The position numbers and the translations under genes were made by a program. A DNA stretch of 59,524 bases from JAWLEV01 sp041685915 (GTDB taxonomy: Bacteria > Chloroflexota > Anaerolineae > UBA1429): the NCBI GenBank assembly GCA_041685915.1, contig JAWLEV010000006.1:1-59524 (forward strand), read 5' to 3'. The notes beneath the pieces are model-generated. The model saw nothing but the letters and a program-made list of their open reading frames with translations. It searched no databases and was not told where the DNA came from. This document shows, piece after piece, positions 15,436 through 24,156 of this stretch. Position 1 is the stretch's first letter. Each line of letters starts with the position of its first letter.

Positions 15436-17721
15436 CTACTCAGCAGGGAGAACCCGCACGCCTCCCAGGGATATGCGATTATCCTCCACATACCCTTCCT
15501 CCCCCAGCACATTTAGCCGTCTGCCATCGGCATCATACATACCCACCCACAGTTCGTACACCCCCGGCGGGGCATCGTTCTTTACAGTGAGTACATACTC
15601 GTCCTCGATGGTCTGCCCCCGGCGCCAGGTGGCCGTAGGACTGTCGCCCTGTTGCGGCCAGCCGTCCATCTGGGCCCAACAGTCCCCATCCTGATCCAGA
15701 ATCTGGGTAAAGACGCTATAATTCTCCTGCACATCGCGCAGCGCCCGCCAGTAGAGTGTCAGATGAAATGTCTCGCCCGGAGAAGCCGTCGTGCGATCCA
15801 GTTCATAGCCGATTAGGGCGACGCGGTTCGCCAGATTTCGATGCATGGGGTTCGGGATGCCTTCGTGTTCCCTCGCCGGCAGCGCCATTTGCTCCAGGGT
15901 GAAACTATCTCCCAGATCGTTCCCCTTCCCATCCGTCACCTGTAGCCGCTTTCCTGTTTCCAAAGAATACAATCCCACCACAACATTTACCCTGGTGGGT
16001 GTCATGACGGCGGGTGGAACGGGTATAGCGTACGTGTCCTCGATAATATCGCCCGATTGCCAAAGAGTCGTCGGATAGGTGCCCCGTCCCGGATATATGT
16101 CACGCTGGGCAATGATGATGCCCTCCTCTGACACCAGGTGCAAGAAGACGCTGTAATTTTCCCCCATGCAACCCAGGGACTCCCAACACAACGTCACGGC
16201 AAAATCCTCGCCGGGCGTAATCGTCTCCTGATCCATCGTGTACCCCAAAAGGCGTATATTATCCCCAAACCTGATGTCTGTGCTCTGCTGCACGGAAACA
16301 TCTTCCTCCTCCAACATGGGTGGAGGCGCATAAGCGGGACCAATCACGGTAAAGGGCATCGTGACCGCGATGACAAAAGAGACCAACACAACCACGGCGG
16401 GCAAGAGGGCGCGCCAGCGCGAGGAAAACAGTCCGCCAAGACCGATGCTCACCAGTAGATTGATGGCGATGAGCCCGGGAAAGATCAACCGCCCCTGACT
16501 GGCGAGGGTCAAGAGTGTCCAACGCACTAGGGAAATGAGCAATATAATGGGCCATAGAACGCTGAGACTCAACTGCAAGAGATGCACTTTGTGCAGATTG
16601 CCCGCAACTTTTCTGCGCCAGAGGGAAAAGGGAAGAAGAACAAGCCCGAGTACCGAAAAAAGGCCCAGTGTCCAATGTATCCACGCCGGCGGAAGCACAT
16701 TGAGCCCTCCAAAGAAACCCCAGTAGGCTCTAACAAATCCCTTCCATTCCGCCAGGAGCTGCCAGAGCGTGGGGACAGGATGGCGTCGTCCCACGACGGC
16801 CAGAAATGCAGAAAAACCCAGGGGATCCCTGTAAAGACGCCAGTTACGATGATACCACCACCCCCCCAGCAGGATAGCAGGCAGAGTAACACAGAGCGTC
16901 GCCACAAACAGCATTCGCCACGAGCGATGCCTTCGGGCAACGATGAGAATCGTCAATCCCACCAGGGGGATCAGGCCCAAAGCGCTCACTTTGGCAAGGC
17001 TGGCCAGCCCCAATAAAATGCCCAAATAGACCCATTGTCTGGGACGGGGATGAGTGGCCACATATTTCGTCATGAGCACAAGGGCAAGAGCGGACAGCAT
17101 AATCACCAGATTATCGTTGTTGACAGAGGCGGAGATGAAAAGGAACATGGGATTAAAAGCCGTCAATCCCGCCACAGTGAGGGCTAGTACTTTATCTCCC
17201 GGAAATACCTGCCGCGCGAGAAGGTAACCAGCCAAAACGGTTATGCTTCCCATGATCAGGGACATCCAGCGCACAATGCGTACGGCTAACGCGGTGCCCT
17301 GCAATCTAATCCCCTCACGTTCCCCATGGATGACCATGTTTACATTGCCATCGGCTCTGGCTACGCCAATGTCGGCATGGGGATTGACCCGGCGCACAGC
17401 GTGAAAATCGCTCGTATCGATGGGGAAGGTGATGAAAGCTCCCAGAGCATAGTACAGAGGCGGCTGGCTACCCTCCTGCCGCCACGGTCCGACCTGTTCG
17501 GGAGTCTGAACGGGCAGTCCGCGCCCCCGAGCAAGATGCCGGACAAAAGGATAGTGCCAAAACTCGTCGGAAGCCTCAAAGATAGGCGTCTTTATACTGT
17601 ACAAGAAACCCGTGCAAAGGTACAGACACAGTAGCAACGCGATAGAGCCATGTCTTTTGCAAAAGATCCTCACATTTCCCCAAAGCGATGCGATGCCTCG
17701 TCCTCTAGCCGGCGATGACAT
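15436..17721 (-). CDS. GT39/PMT-like membrane glycosyltransferase with two C-terminal beta-sandwich domains
   Basis: 761 residues from the ATG at 17721, chosen because GGAGG lies nine bases upstream; an ATG at 17727 is too close to it. An N-terminal segment SIALLLCLYLCTGFLYS and about ten further membrane helices form the glycosyltransferase core; the acidic motif EASDEFWHYP near residue 50 in the first periplasmic loop is where PMT-type enzymes have their catalytic Asp/Glu. Two homologous about 110-residue beta domains follow (starting RLLGYTMDQ and ALIGYELDR), each with a Leu-x-W-x-Ala/Ser-Leu strand. Uses lipid-linked sugar as donor by family analogy. Overlaps the upstream GT4 gene by 17 bases. 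Confidence 0.8.
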   Translation of the reverse strand: MSSPARGRGIASLWGNVRIFCKRHGSIALLLCLYLCTGFLYSIKTPIFEASDEFWHYPFVRHLARGRGLPVQTPEQVGPWRQEGSQPPLYYALGAFITFPIDTSDFHAVRRVNPHADIGVARADGNVNMVIHGEREGIRLQGTALAVRIVRWMSLIMGSITVLAGYLLARQVFPGDKVLALTVAGLTAFNPMFLFISASVNNDNLVIMLSALALVLMTKYVATHPRPRQWVYLGILLGLASLAKVSALGLIPLVGLTILIVARRHRSWRMLFVATLCVTLPAILLGGWWYHRNWRLYRDPLGFSAFLAVVGRRHPVPTLWQLLAEWKGFVRAYWGFFGGLNVLPPAWIHWTLGLFSVLGLVLLPFSLWRRKVAGNLHKVHLLQLSLSVLWPIILLISLVRWTLLTLASQGRLIFPGLIAINLLVSIGLGGLFSSRWRALLPAVVVLVSFVIAVTMPFTVIGPAYAPPPMLEEEDVSVQQSTDIRFGDNIRLLGYTMDQETITPGEDFAVTLCWESLGCMGENYSVFLHLVSEEGIIIAQRDIYPGRGTYPTTLWQSGDIIEDTYAIPVPPAVMTPTRVNVVVGLYSLETGKRLQVTDGKGNDLGDSFTLEQMALPAREHEGIPNPMHRNLANRVALIGYELDRTTASPGETFHLTLYWRALRDVQENYSVFTQILDQDGDCWAQMDGWPQQGDSPTATWRRGQTIEDEYVLTVKNDAPPGVYELWVGMYDADGRRLNVLGEEGYVEDNRISLGGVRVLPAE

Positions 17722-18880
17722 GGCCATAGACCTCCAGGGTGCGCGCGGCGATCTGCTTCCAGTCGAAACGCCGAGCCAGGACTCTTGCCCTGCGGCCCAG
17801 TCGCTCCATTCGTTCCAAGTCGTCGGCCAGATGCGCGACGGCTTCTGCAAGTGCTTGAGGATCCCGGGGAGGAATCAACCAGATATTCTCCCCATGTTCC
17901 AAGTCCGGTAACTCTACCTGCGGATGGGTGCTCACAATAGGCATGCCGTGGACGAGGGCAGCCATCAGACTTCCTCGTCGAAAGGATACCCCATCTCGAT
18001 AAGGCAACACACAGATATCCGCACTCGCAAAGCTGGCAGACACCTGCGACGGGGACACATACCCCGTCCATACCACGTATTCGTCCAGATTACGGGCTCG
18101 CACCACCGACTCGATGCGCTCCAAATAGGCTTGATTCGTGGGGTCGCTGGCTCCCACGCCCCCACCGATCATCAACAGGCACGCGTCACGCCCTTTCTCC
18201 CGCAGGATGGTTAGGGCCTCGATCAGTTCCTCACCCCCTTTGCTGGCATTCAAAAAACCGAAATAGCACAGCACCAACGCCGTCCTCGGCAAACCTAGAT
18301 GCCGTCGCCATCCGTCGCGGTCATAGTTTTCTGGCAGGTGATAGGGAACGTTGCTGCCAATGGGAATAGTGACCAGATGGGAGACCCTCTCGTCAGAGGC
18401 GAGACGCGCACGATCCTCCTCGTTGGTGACGATGACAGCCTCAGAGGAATGGGCCAATTCCGCGTTCACCCACCAGCGCAGGGGCCCCGCCCTGGGAAAG
18501 AGGTAGGGGACCAACAGATCGTGAAAAGTCACTACAAAGGGAAGACCTGGAAAAAGACGGGGTAACAGATTAACGGCGGGATGCATACCATAGGCCGCCG
18601 TCTGATACTGGATATTCACAACATCGATATCGTGCTCGCCGAGCAGGCGACGGAGACCGCCATACAAGGGACGCCACCCCCAAGAGGAGATGGTAGGGTG
18701 CACACGAAGTCGATGCGTGTCTGCGCCTGTTTCCCGCGGCGCGGCCCGCGTAGAAGTCAATACATGCACGCACGCCCCTTTCTCGACCATGTGCTCGGCC
18801 AGGATCCGAGTAAAATCGGCCACGCCCCCTTCCATGGGAGGATACTCACCCGAGATTAGCAGTACATGCAGCGGGGACAT
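17705..18880 (-). CDS. GT4-family glycosyltransferase
   Basis: 391 residues. N-terminal GEYPPMEGGVADFTRILAEHM is the acceptor-side loop of GT4 enzymes; VLCYFGFLNASKGGEELIEAL and the C-terminal SLMAALVHGMPIVST donor-binding block complete a GT-B fold. Transfers a sugar from an NDP-sugar to a growing glycan at the cytoplasmic face. Start and the stop of the upstream GT2 gene share one base (TGATG), implying translational coupling. Part of a surface polysaccharide cluster. Confidence 0.9.
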   Translation of the reverse strand: MSPLHVLLISGEYPPMEGGVADFTRILAEHMVEKGACVHVLTSTRAAPRETGADTHRLRVHPTISSWGWRPLYGGLRRLLGEHDIDVVNIQYQTAAYGMHPAVNLLPRLFPGLPFVVTFHDLLVPYLFPRAGPLRWWVNAELAHSSEAVIVTNEEDRARLASDERVSHLVTIPIGSNVPYHLPENYDRDGWRRHLGLPRTALVLCYFGFLNASKGGEELIEALTILREKGRDACLLMIGGGVGASDPTNQAYLERIESVVRARNLDEYVVWTGYVSPSQVSASFASADICVLPYRDGVSFRRGSLMAALVHGMPIVSTHPQVELPDLEHGENIWLIPPRDPQALAEAVAHLADDLERMERLGRRARVLARRFDWKQIAARTLEVYGHVIAG

Positions 18881-19869
18881 CAGGCATCCTTTTCTACAAG
18901 CGCGCCCCGCCGGAGACCGGAGCGCAGCACTTTGGCATAAGCCCCGAGACGGGCCCTGCGCAGAGTGCGTCTGTGGCCCACCACATACTTTAGCCCCTCT
19001 TCCACCACCTGAAAGAAATAGGTACCAAGGATAAATAACCGTAGCGTTTCTGCCATCACCCGACTATGATGCTTCCGAAAGTAGAGAACTTTGCTGCGCT
19101 GGAAGTGGATGTGACGCTCCGCCACAACCTGATCGCTGCTCCGTCCTTCATAATGCACGACCACAGCGCGCGGAAAATAAACTACCCGCCAACCGGCGTC
19201 GACGATGCGGCGACACCAATCCAGTTCCTCGGAATACATGAAAAAGGCCTCATCCAGCGGCCCGACGGCGCGCACTACCTCGCGGCGCACCAACATGCAG
19301 GCCCCCGTGACCCAATCGACATCTTGCACCTCCTCGCCAGGAACATCCTGCACATAATACCTCTGTGCCCAACGGTTCTCGGGGAACCACTGCTGTAACA
19401 GCGTGCTTTCCATGAGAGCGGTCATGAAGGTGGGAAAGCGGCGACGAGAGGATTGGGGGCTGCCGTCCCCATACCGCAGTTGGGGGCCCAGGACGCCCAC
19501 ATCCGGATGATCCTCCATATAGTCCAACATTTTTGTCAGGGCATCGGCGACGATCCGTGTATCTGGATTGAGCAGCAGGACGTACCTGGCCTGGCAACGC
19601 CGCAGGGCCAGGTTGTTACCTCGCGTGAATCCCAGATTTTCAGAACTGGCGACAAGATCGACGGCGGGAAAACGATCGCGCACCATCTTTGGGCTGCCGT
19701 CGGAGGAGGCATTATCCACCACGTGCACTTTTGCCGTATACGATCCCAGATGCAGAATGCCCTCCGCATCCAGGCGGGCACCAGGTGCGCCATAGATGCT
19801 GTTCAGACAGTCTTCCAAGAGTTTGACCACGTTCCAACTGACAATGACGATCTCCAGATCCAGGGACAT
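18880..19869 (-). CDS. GT2-family glycosyltransferase (rhamnosyltransferase-like)
   Basis: 329 residues of GT-A fold. IVIVSWN at the N-terminus, VDNASSDGS, the metal-binding LLLNPDTRI, TGACMLVRRE and the catalytic-side block MYSEELDWCRRI all match the WbbL-like rhamnosyltransferases. A hydrophobic C-terminal segment (LFILGTYFFQVVEEG) may attach it to the membrane. One base after the TatD stop and overlapping the next glycosyltransferase, so tightly co-translated. Confidence 0.9.
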   Translation of the reverse strand: MSLDLEIVIVSWNVVKLLEDCLNSIYGAPGARLDAEGILHLGSYTAKVHVVDNASSDGSPKMVRDRFPAVDLVASSENLGFTRGNNLALRRCQARYVLLLNPDTRIVADALTKMLDYMEDHPDVGVLGPQLRYGDGSPQSSRRRFPTFMTALMESTLLQQWFPENRWAQRYYVQDVPGEEVQDVDWVTGACMLVRREVVRAVGPLDEAFFMYSEELDWCRRIVDAGWRVVYFPRAVVVHYEGRSSDQVVAERHIHFQRSKVLYFRKHHSRVMAETLRLFILGTYFFQVVEEGLKYVVGHRRTLRRARLGAYAKVLRSGLRRGALVEKDA

Positions 19870-19870
19870 A

Positions 19871-20668
19871 TCACGTCACTGCAAACAGGCGACAGGCATT
19901 CTCCCATGTATGACGAGCCAGTTCCTCCAAAGGCATATCCAATACCTGGGCCAGTTTCTCCGCCACATGGCAAAGATAGGCGGGTTCATTTCGATGCCCA
20001 CGCTTGGGTACTGGCGCCAGATAGGGGCAATCCGTCTCTAATAGCAGCCGATCCAGAGGAACGTGCCGCACGATATCCGATAGATGAGAGACATTCTCAA
20101 ACGTGATAGGCCCGGCCACTCCCACATAGAGATCTCTTTTTATGGCCCAGGCCGCCATCTCTGCGTCGGCCAGGAAGCAATGAAGCACCCCTCGCAGGTC
20201 CTCGGGCGCGCCGTCGAACATCCGTCGCATATCCGCGTCCGATTCGCGATTATGTAGAACAATGGGTATACTCAACTCGTGGGCCAACGCGAGAAAGCGT
20301 CCCAGAACGGCTCGCTGTATCTCCCGGGGCGATAAATCATAGTGATAATCCAGGCCGATCTCCCCCACGGCTACTACCTCGGGCTCTTCTGTCAGTTCGG
20401 CCAATCGCGCAAAGGCAGCCTCGTCCAGGCGATTCGCCTCCCCCTCTTCCAACATCATGGAGCGAGCCTCATGGGGATGCACGCCAACCGTGGCCCATAC
20501 GCCCTCATGCTCCCGAGCCAGAGCAAGGGCCTCCTTGCTCTGGCCCAGATCAGAGCCACAGGTGACCATGCGGGTCACCCCCGCGTCCCGCGCGCGGGCT
20601 ATGACGCCCCCACGATCCTCCTCAAAGCGGAAAGACTGGAGATGTGTATGGGAATCAAAGAACCTCAC
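19871..20668 (-). CDS. tatD: TatD-family metal-dependent hydrolase/DNase
   Basis: 265 residues from a GTG at 20668 whose GTGA overlaps the upstream phosphohexomutase stop; the frame runs on upstream but only into that gene. Metal ligands: H-x-H in FDSHTHLQ at the start, Glu in GEIGLDYHYD, His in VLHNRES, His in LHCFLADAE and Asp in ETDCPYLAP. TatD proteins are 3'-5' exonucleases or D-aminoacyl-tRNA deacylase-like enzymes with a housekeeping role. Its place inside a polysaccharide cluster seems incidental. Confidence 0.92.
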   Translation of the reverse strand: MRFFDSHTHLQSFRFEEDRGGVIARARDAGVTRMVTCGSDLGQSKEALALAREHEGVWATVGVHPHEARSMMLEEGEANRLDEAAFARLAELTEEPEVVAVGEIGLDYHYDLSPREIQRAVLGRFLALAHELSIPIVLHNRESDADMRRMFDGAPEDLRGVLHCFLADAEMAAWAIKRDLYVGVAGPITFENVSHLSDIVRHVPLDRLLLETDCPYLAPVPKRGHRNEPAYLCHVAEKLAQVLDMPLEELARHTWENACRLFAVT

Positions 20669-22092
20669 GCAAGCCCTGCCAATTGGAGACCCTCGGCCAA
20701 GATATCCTCCACCCTGTCTTCCTCCGTCGTCTCGCAATATACACGGATGACAGGCTCCGTACCCGAGAAACGGATCAGCAACCAGTCATCGTTTTCCAGT
20801 ACAAAACGATAGCCATCCGTCGTATCTACCTCACGCACCTTGATGCCCGCGATGGTGGACGGATCGGCTTTATCGATACGCTCCCTGACCGCAGGCTTGT
20901 CCTCAGGGGGCATCCGTTGATCGACACGATCATAATAGTGGGGGCCGATCAACGAAAAGATGTGCTCTATCAACTCCGCGGGCGACATGTCCATCTCCAC
21001 CATGAGGTCCAGAAGGAACAAGCCGGCCAGGATGCCATCCCGCTCGGGGATGTGATTATGGAAAGCAAAGCCTCCGCTTTCCTCCCCACCCATGATGGCG
21101 TCCACGCGAAGCATCTCTGGTGCCACGTACTTGAATCCCACCGCCGTCGTATACACGTCCACATCGTATCGCGCCGCCAACTTGTCCACCATGACGCTGG
21201 AACTGACCGTCCGTACCAGGGGACCCCGAAAGCCACGTACCTCCAGGAGATAGAAGGCCAGCAAAGCATAGACTCGCAGTTGATCTACAAAGTTGCCCTT
21301 TTCATCGGTGAATCCGATGCGGTCGGCATCGCCATCGTTGGCCAATCCGACATCGCCTCCCCACTCGCGAATGGTCTGTAAAAGCACCTGCAGATTATCA
21401 GCGATGGGTTCGGGACGCACCATCTCGGGAAAAAGCACGTTACGCTCTCCATGTACCTCTTTGACGATGGTCTCTCCGCCAGATAGTATCTTGGGAAACC
21501 ATCCCTGCCCGGCCCCCCACATGGGATCCACAACCACCCGTAGACCTGCATCGATGATGGGTTGCACGTCGATGAGCCGATCGAGTTGTTCCATATAGGG
21601 CGTCTCGACATCTATTCCCTGTATCAACCCCTTCTTTACTCCCTCGTCATAGTCCAACCGTTCAATCCGTGACGCCTCCTGATTCGCGCGAATCCGTTCC
21701 TCAACCCGAGACAGTGTCTCTGGAGACGCCGCGCCGGCATAGGAGGAACGCAGCTTGAAACCATTATCCGTTGCCGGATTGTGGCTCGCCGTGATCCAGA
21801 TACCTCCCGCCGTCTCATAGGGCAATATGGCATATGAAAGCACAGGCGTAGGTGCCGCCTTGTCGGCCAGGTAGGCCTTTATACCGTTACCGGCCAGCAC
21901 CTCGGCCACCGCGCGGGCGAAATCCTCTGAACGGTAACGCATATCGTAGCCGACGATCATACCCCGATCTGCCAGCCCCTCGGAAGTAAGATAATCCGCC
22001 GTGCCCTGGGTGCAGTAACGCACATTCTCAAAGGTATAATCCTCGGCTATGCCCGCGCGCCATCCGTCCGTACCGAACGTTATCTCGGTCAT
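20665..22092 (-). CDS. Phosphoglucomutase/phosphomannomutase family protein
   Basis: 475 residues from the ATG at 22092 (AAGGAG upstream; open to 22116 without reason). Four-domain alpha-D-phosphohexomutase: phosphoserine loop TASHNP near residue 100, Mg loop DGDADR near 240, sugar-ring loop GGEESGG near 325 and phosphate loop RFSGTEP near 445. Interconverts hexose-6-phosphate and hexose-1-phosphate; beside GDP-mannose enzymes, mannose-1-phosphate for GDP-mannose is a likely product, but glucose is not excluded. Confidence 0.92.
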   Translation of the reverse strand: MTEITFGTDGWRAGIAEDYTFENVRYCTQGTADYLTSEGLADRGMIVGYDMRYRSEDFARAVAEVLAGNGIKAYLADKAAPTPVLSYAILPYETAGGIWITASHNPATDNGFKLRSSYAGAASPETLSRVEERIRANQEASRIERLDYDEGVKKGLIQGIDVETPYMEQLDRLIDVQPIIDAGLRVVVDPMWGAGQGWFPKILSGGETIVKEVHGERNVLFPEMVRPEPIADNLQVLLQTIREWGGDVGLANDGDADRIGFTDEKGNFVDQLRVYALLAFYLLEVRGFRGPLVRTVSSSVMVDKLAARYDVDVYTTAVGFKYVAPEMLRVDAIMGGEESGGFAFHNHIPERDGILAGLFLLDLMVEMDMSPAELIEHIFSLIGPHYYDRVDQRMPPEDKPAVRERIDKADPSTIAGIKVREVDTTDGYRFVLENDDWLLIRFSGTEPVIRVYCETTEEDRVEDILAEGLQLAGLA

Positions 22093-22112
22093 CCTTTTTC
22101 TCCTTTGCCTCA

Positions 22113-23118
22113 TCAAATCATTGGGGTCAGATGATCGTCTCGCCCGTCTCCAACTTTGTCTTTACCACTTGGATCATGATCCACCTTCATGTGGGTCCAT
22201 TCTTCAAAGGTTACCTTGGGCTCCCAATCCAGCTCGCGACACGCCTTGGAAGCATCTCCTGCCAGATCGATCACGTCCACCGGCCACAGAAAGCGAAAAT
22301 CCGCACTCACATAATCCTCATAATCCAGATCCACGTAACTGAACGCCGTATCCAATAATTCGCGCACAGAATGCCGCACGCCCGTAGCGATGACAAAATC
22401 GGCCGGATCATCCTGCTGAAGCATAAGCCACATGGCACGCACGTAATCGCCCGCAAAGCCCCAGTCGCGCATGAAATCCAGGCCCCCCATGGCCAGATCA
22501 TCGGCCTGCCCCAACTTTATCTTGACCACATTATACTACAGGTCACCTTGCGGGTGACGAACTCCAAGCCACGCTGGGCGACTCATGGTTGAACAGGATG
22601 CGGGAGACGGCAAACAGGTCATAACTCTCGCGATAGTTCACCCTGATCCAATGTCCATAGACCTTGGCCACGCCATGAGGGCGTCGTGGATAAAAGGGGA
22701 TCGTCTCCCGCTGGGGTATCTCACACACCTTGCCAAACATCTCACTGCTACTCGCCTGACAGAAACCGATAGAGGGATCCACCAGGCGAATGGCGTCCAG
22801 CATTCGCCTGACGCCCAAACCTGCGAACTCGGCCGTGAGCACGGGTTCCGCCCAGGAGGTGGGCACAAAGGATTGGGCAGCCAGGTTATCCACCTCTTCC
22901 GGTTCCTGATCTCGCAATATCTCTATCAAGGAGACCTGATCTAGGAGATCATCCTGTACCGGCGTCACCTCATCCATAATGTGCTCGAGGCGCTGAAAAT
23001 GGGGCGTGCTGACACGGCGCACCATGCCCACCACCTTGTATCCCTCTTTCAACAGGAACTCGGCCAGATATGATCCGTCCTGCCCCGTGATACCCGTGAT
23101 AAGGGCCGTCTTGCCCAT
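22113..23118 (-). pseudogene. gmd: GDP-mannose 4,6-dehydratase, disrupted by two frame shifts
   Basis: The first part (22543-23118) starts MGKTALITGITGQDGSYLAEFLL, a clear GMD Rossmann motif, and reads to FNHESP. There one base is missing: the next codons read correctly (RGLEFVTRKVT) only in another frame. About 20 bases on, near 22530, the frame changes again and resumes as VKIKLGQ...RDWGFAGDYVRAMWLMLQQ to 22113. The catalytic YxxxK is HGVAK here (Tyr to His), and other usually invariant positions differ (for example EVDNLAAQS, FCQASSSE where Tyr is usual). Independent substitutions argue for real decay, although base-calling error could explain the frame shifts alone. Would have made GDP-4-keto-6-deoxymannose. 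Confidence 0.82.
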
Positions 23119-23128
23119 ACCTTCTCCG

Positions 23129-24094
23129 CTACTCCTCTGCCACCCGCTCTCGCCAATACGCTAACGTATCGCGCAATGTCTGTTCCAATCTATAACGCGA
23201 CTCCCACCCCGTCGTCCGCGCAAAATGTCTCGTGTCGCAGACCAGCACCGGCACGTCACTGGGACGCATGCGCTCTGGATCCTGCTCCACTCGTATCTCG
23301 ACCTCGCTCAACGACAACAACATATCGAGCACGTGGCGTATGGAATAAGCCCGAGAGGATCCGACATTATAAACCCGTCCCGGCTCTCCCTTGGCAAGGG
23401 CCAAGTGATAGGCCCGTACCACGTCGCGTACGTCAGTGAAATCCCGTTGAGCCGACAAGTTGCCCACGCGCATGACCGGCTCCTGGCGACCATTCTCGAT
23501 CATGACGATCTGCCGACAAAAGTCGGGCACCACAAATCCCGTCCCCTGCCGCGGCCCCGTGTGATTAAAGGGACGAACGCGTACAACATAAAGTCCGTGG
23601 CTGAGAAAGTATTGGTAACCCAGATAATCCTGAGCGATCTTGCTTACCGCATAGGGATTGAGGGGGCGCAAAGGAGTATCCTCACTCGCCGGAAGATCCT
23701 TGGTTGCCACCAGCCCATATTCGTCCGCCGATCCCACCGCCAGAATCTTGGGGGCCATATCACAGGCAACGACGGCGCGAAGGATGTTCAGCTGCGCCGT
23801 GATATTATTGACGAGCGTCCCCGCAGGATCCTTCCAGGCCCGCTCCACCGACGCCTGAGCCGCCAGATGAAAGATATGATCGGGCGTAGTGGACGCGACC
23901 ACATCCTCCACCGCCTCATAGTCGGTCAGGTCTACCCGATAAAGCGTGATCTGTGACTCGATATGCTGAATATTGTGTGTACTGTCCGTCGGCAAGCCCA
24001 CGCCAAAGACGCTCTCAGCGCCCACATGCTCCAACAAATAGTCGGCCAAATGGCTTCCCGCAAACCCCGTGATGCCCGTGATCAGCGCGCGCAG
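23129..24094 (-). CDS. rmd: GDP-6-deoxy-D-mannose reductase-like NAD(P)-dependent epimerase/dehydratase
   Basis: About 321 residues. The essential dinucleotide motif TGITGFAGSHL lies upstream of any ATG; reading back, the only plausible start is CTG at 24094, six bases after AAAGGTGG. The internal TTG at 24049 would cut the Rossmann motif. Active site: Ser in VGSADEYG and PYAVSK (Tyr/Lys). SDR family members of this type reduce GDP-4-keto-6-deoxymannose to GDP-D-rhamnose; an NDP-sugar epimerase is the alternative. The gene for its expected substrate supplier, gmd, directly downstream, is decayed. First gene of the polysaccharide run. Confidence 0.8.
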   Translation of the reverse strand: MRALITGITGFAGSHLADYLLEHVGAESVFGVGLPTDSTHNIQHIESQITLYRVDLTDYEAVEDVVASTTPDHIFHLAAQASVERAWKDPAGTLVNNITAQLNILRAVVACDMAPKILAVGSADEYGLVATKDLPASEDTPLRPLNPYAVSKIAQDYLGYQYFLSHGLYVVRVRPFNHTGPRQGTGFVVPDFCRQIVMIENGRQEPVMRVGNLSAQRDFTDVRDVVRAYHLALAKGEPGRVYNVGSSRAYSIRHVLDMLLSLSEVEIRVEQDPERMRPSDVPVLVCDTRHFARTTGWESRYRLEQTLRDTLAYWRERVAEE

Positions 24095-24156
24095 TGTATG
24101 CCACCTTTCTCTAATATTCTCAGCAGAACAGCTAAAACCTTCTGCTACAACGACAT

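Noticed and set aside
24122..24146. 7-bp inverted repeat after metK considered as operon terminator
   Set aside because: Weak stem, 11-base loop and no U-run on the minus strand; overlaps the ribosome-site region of the next gene.
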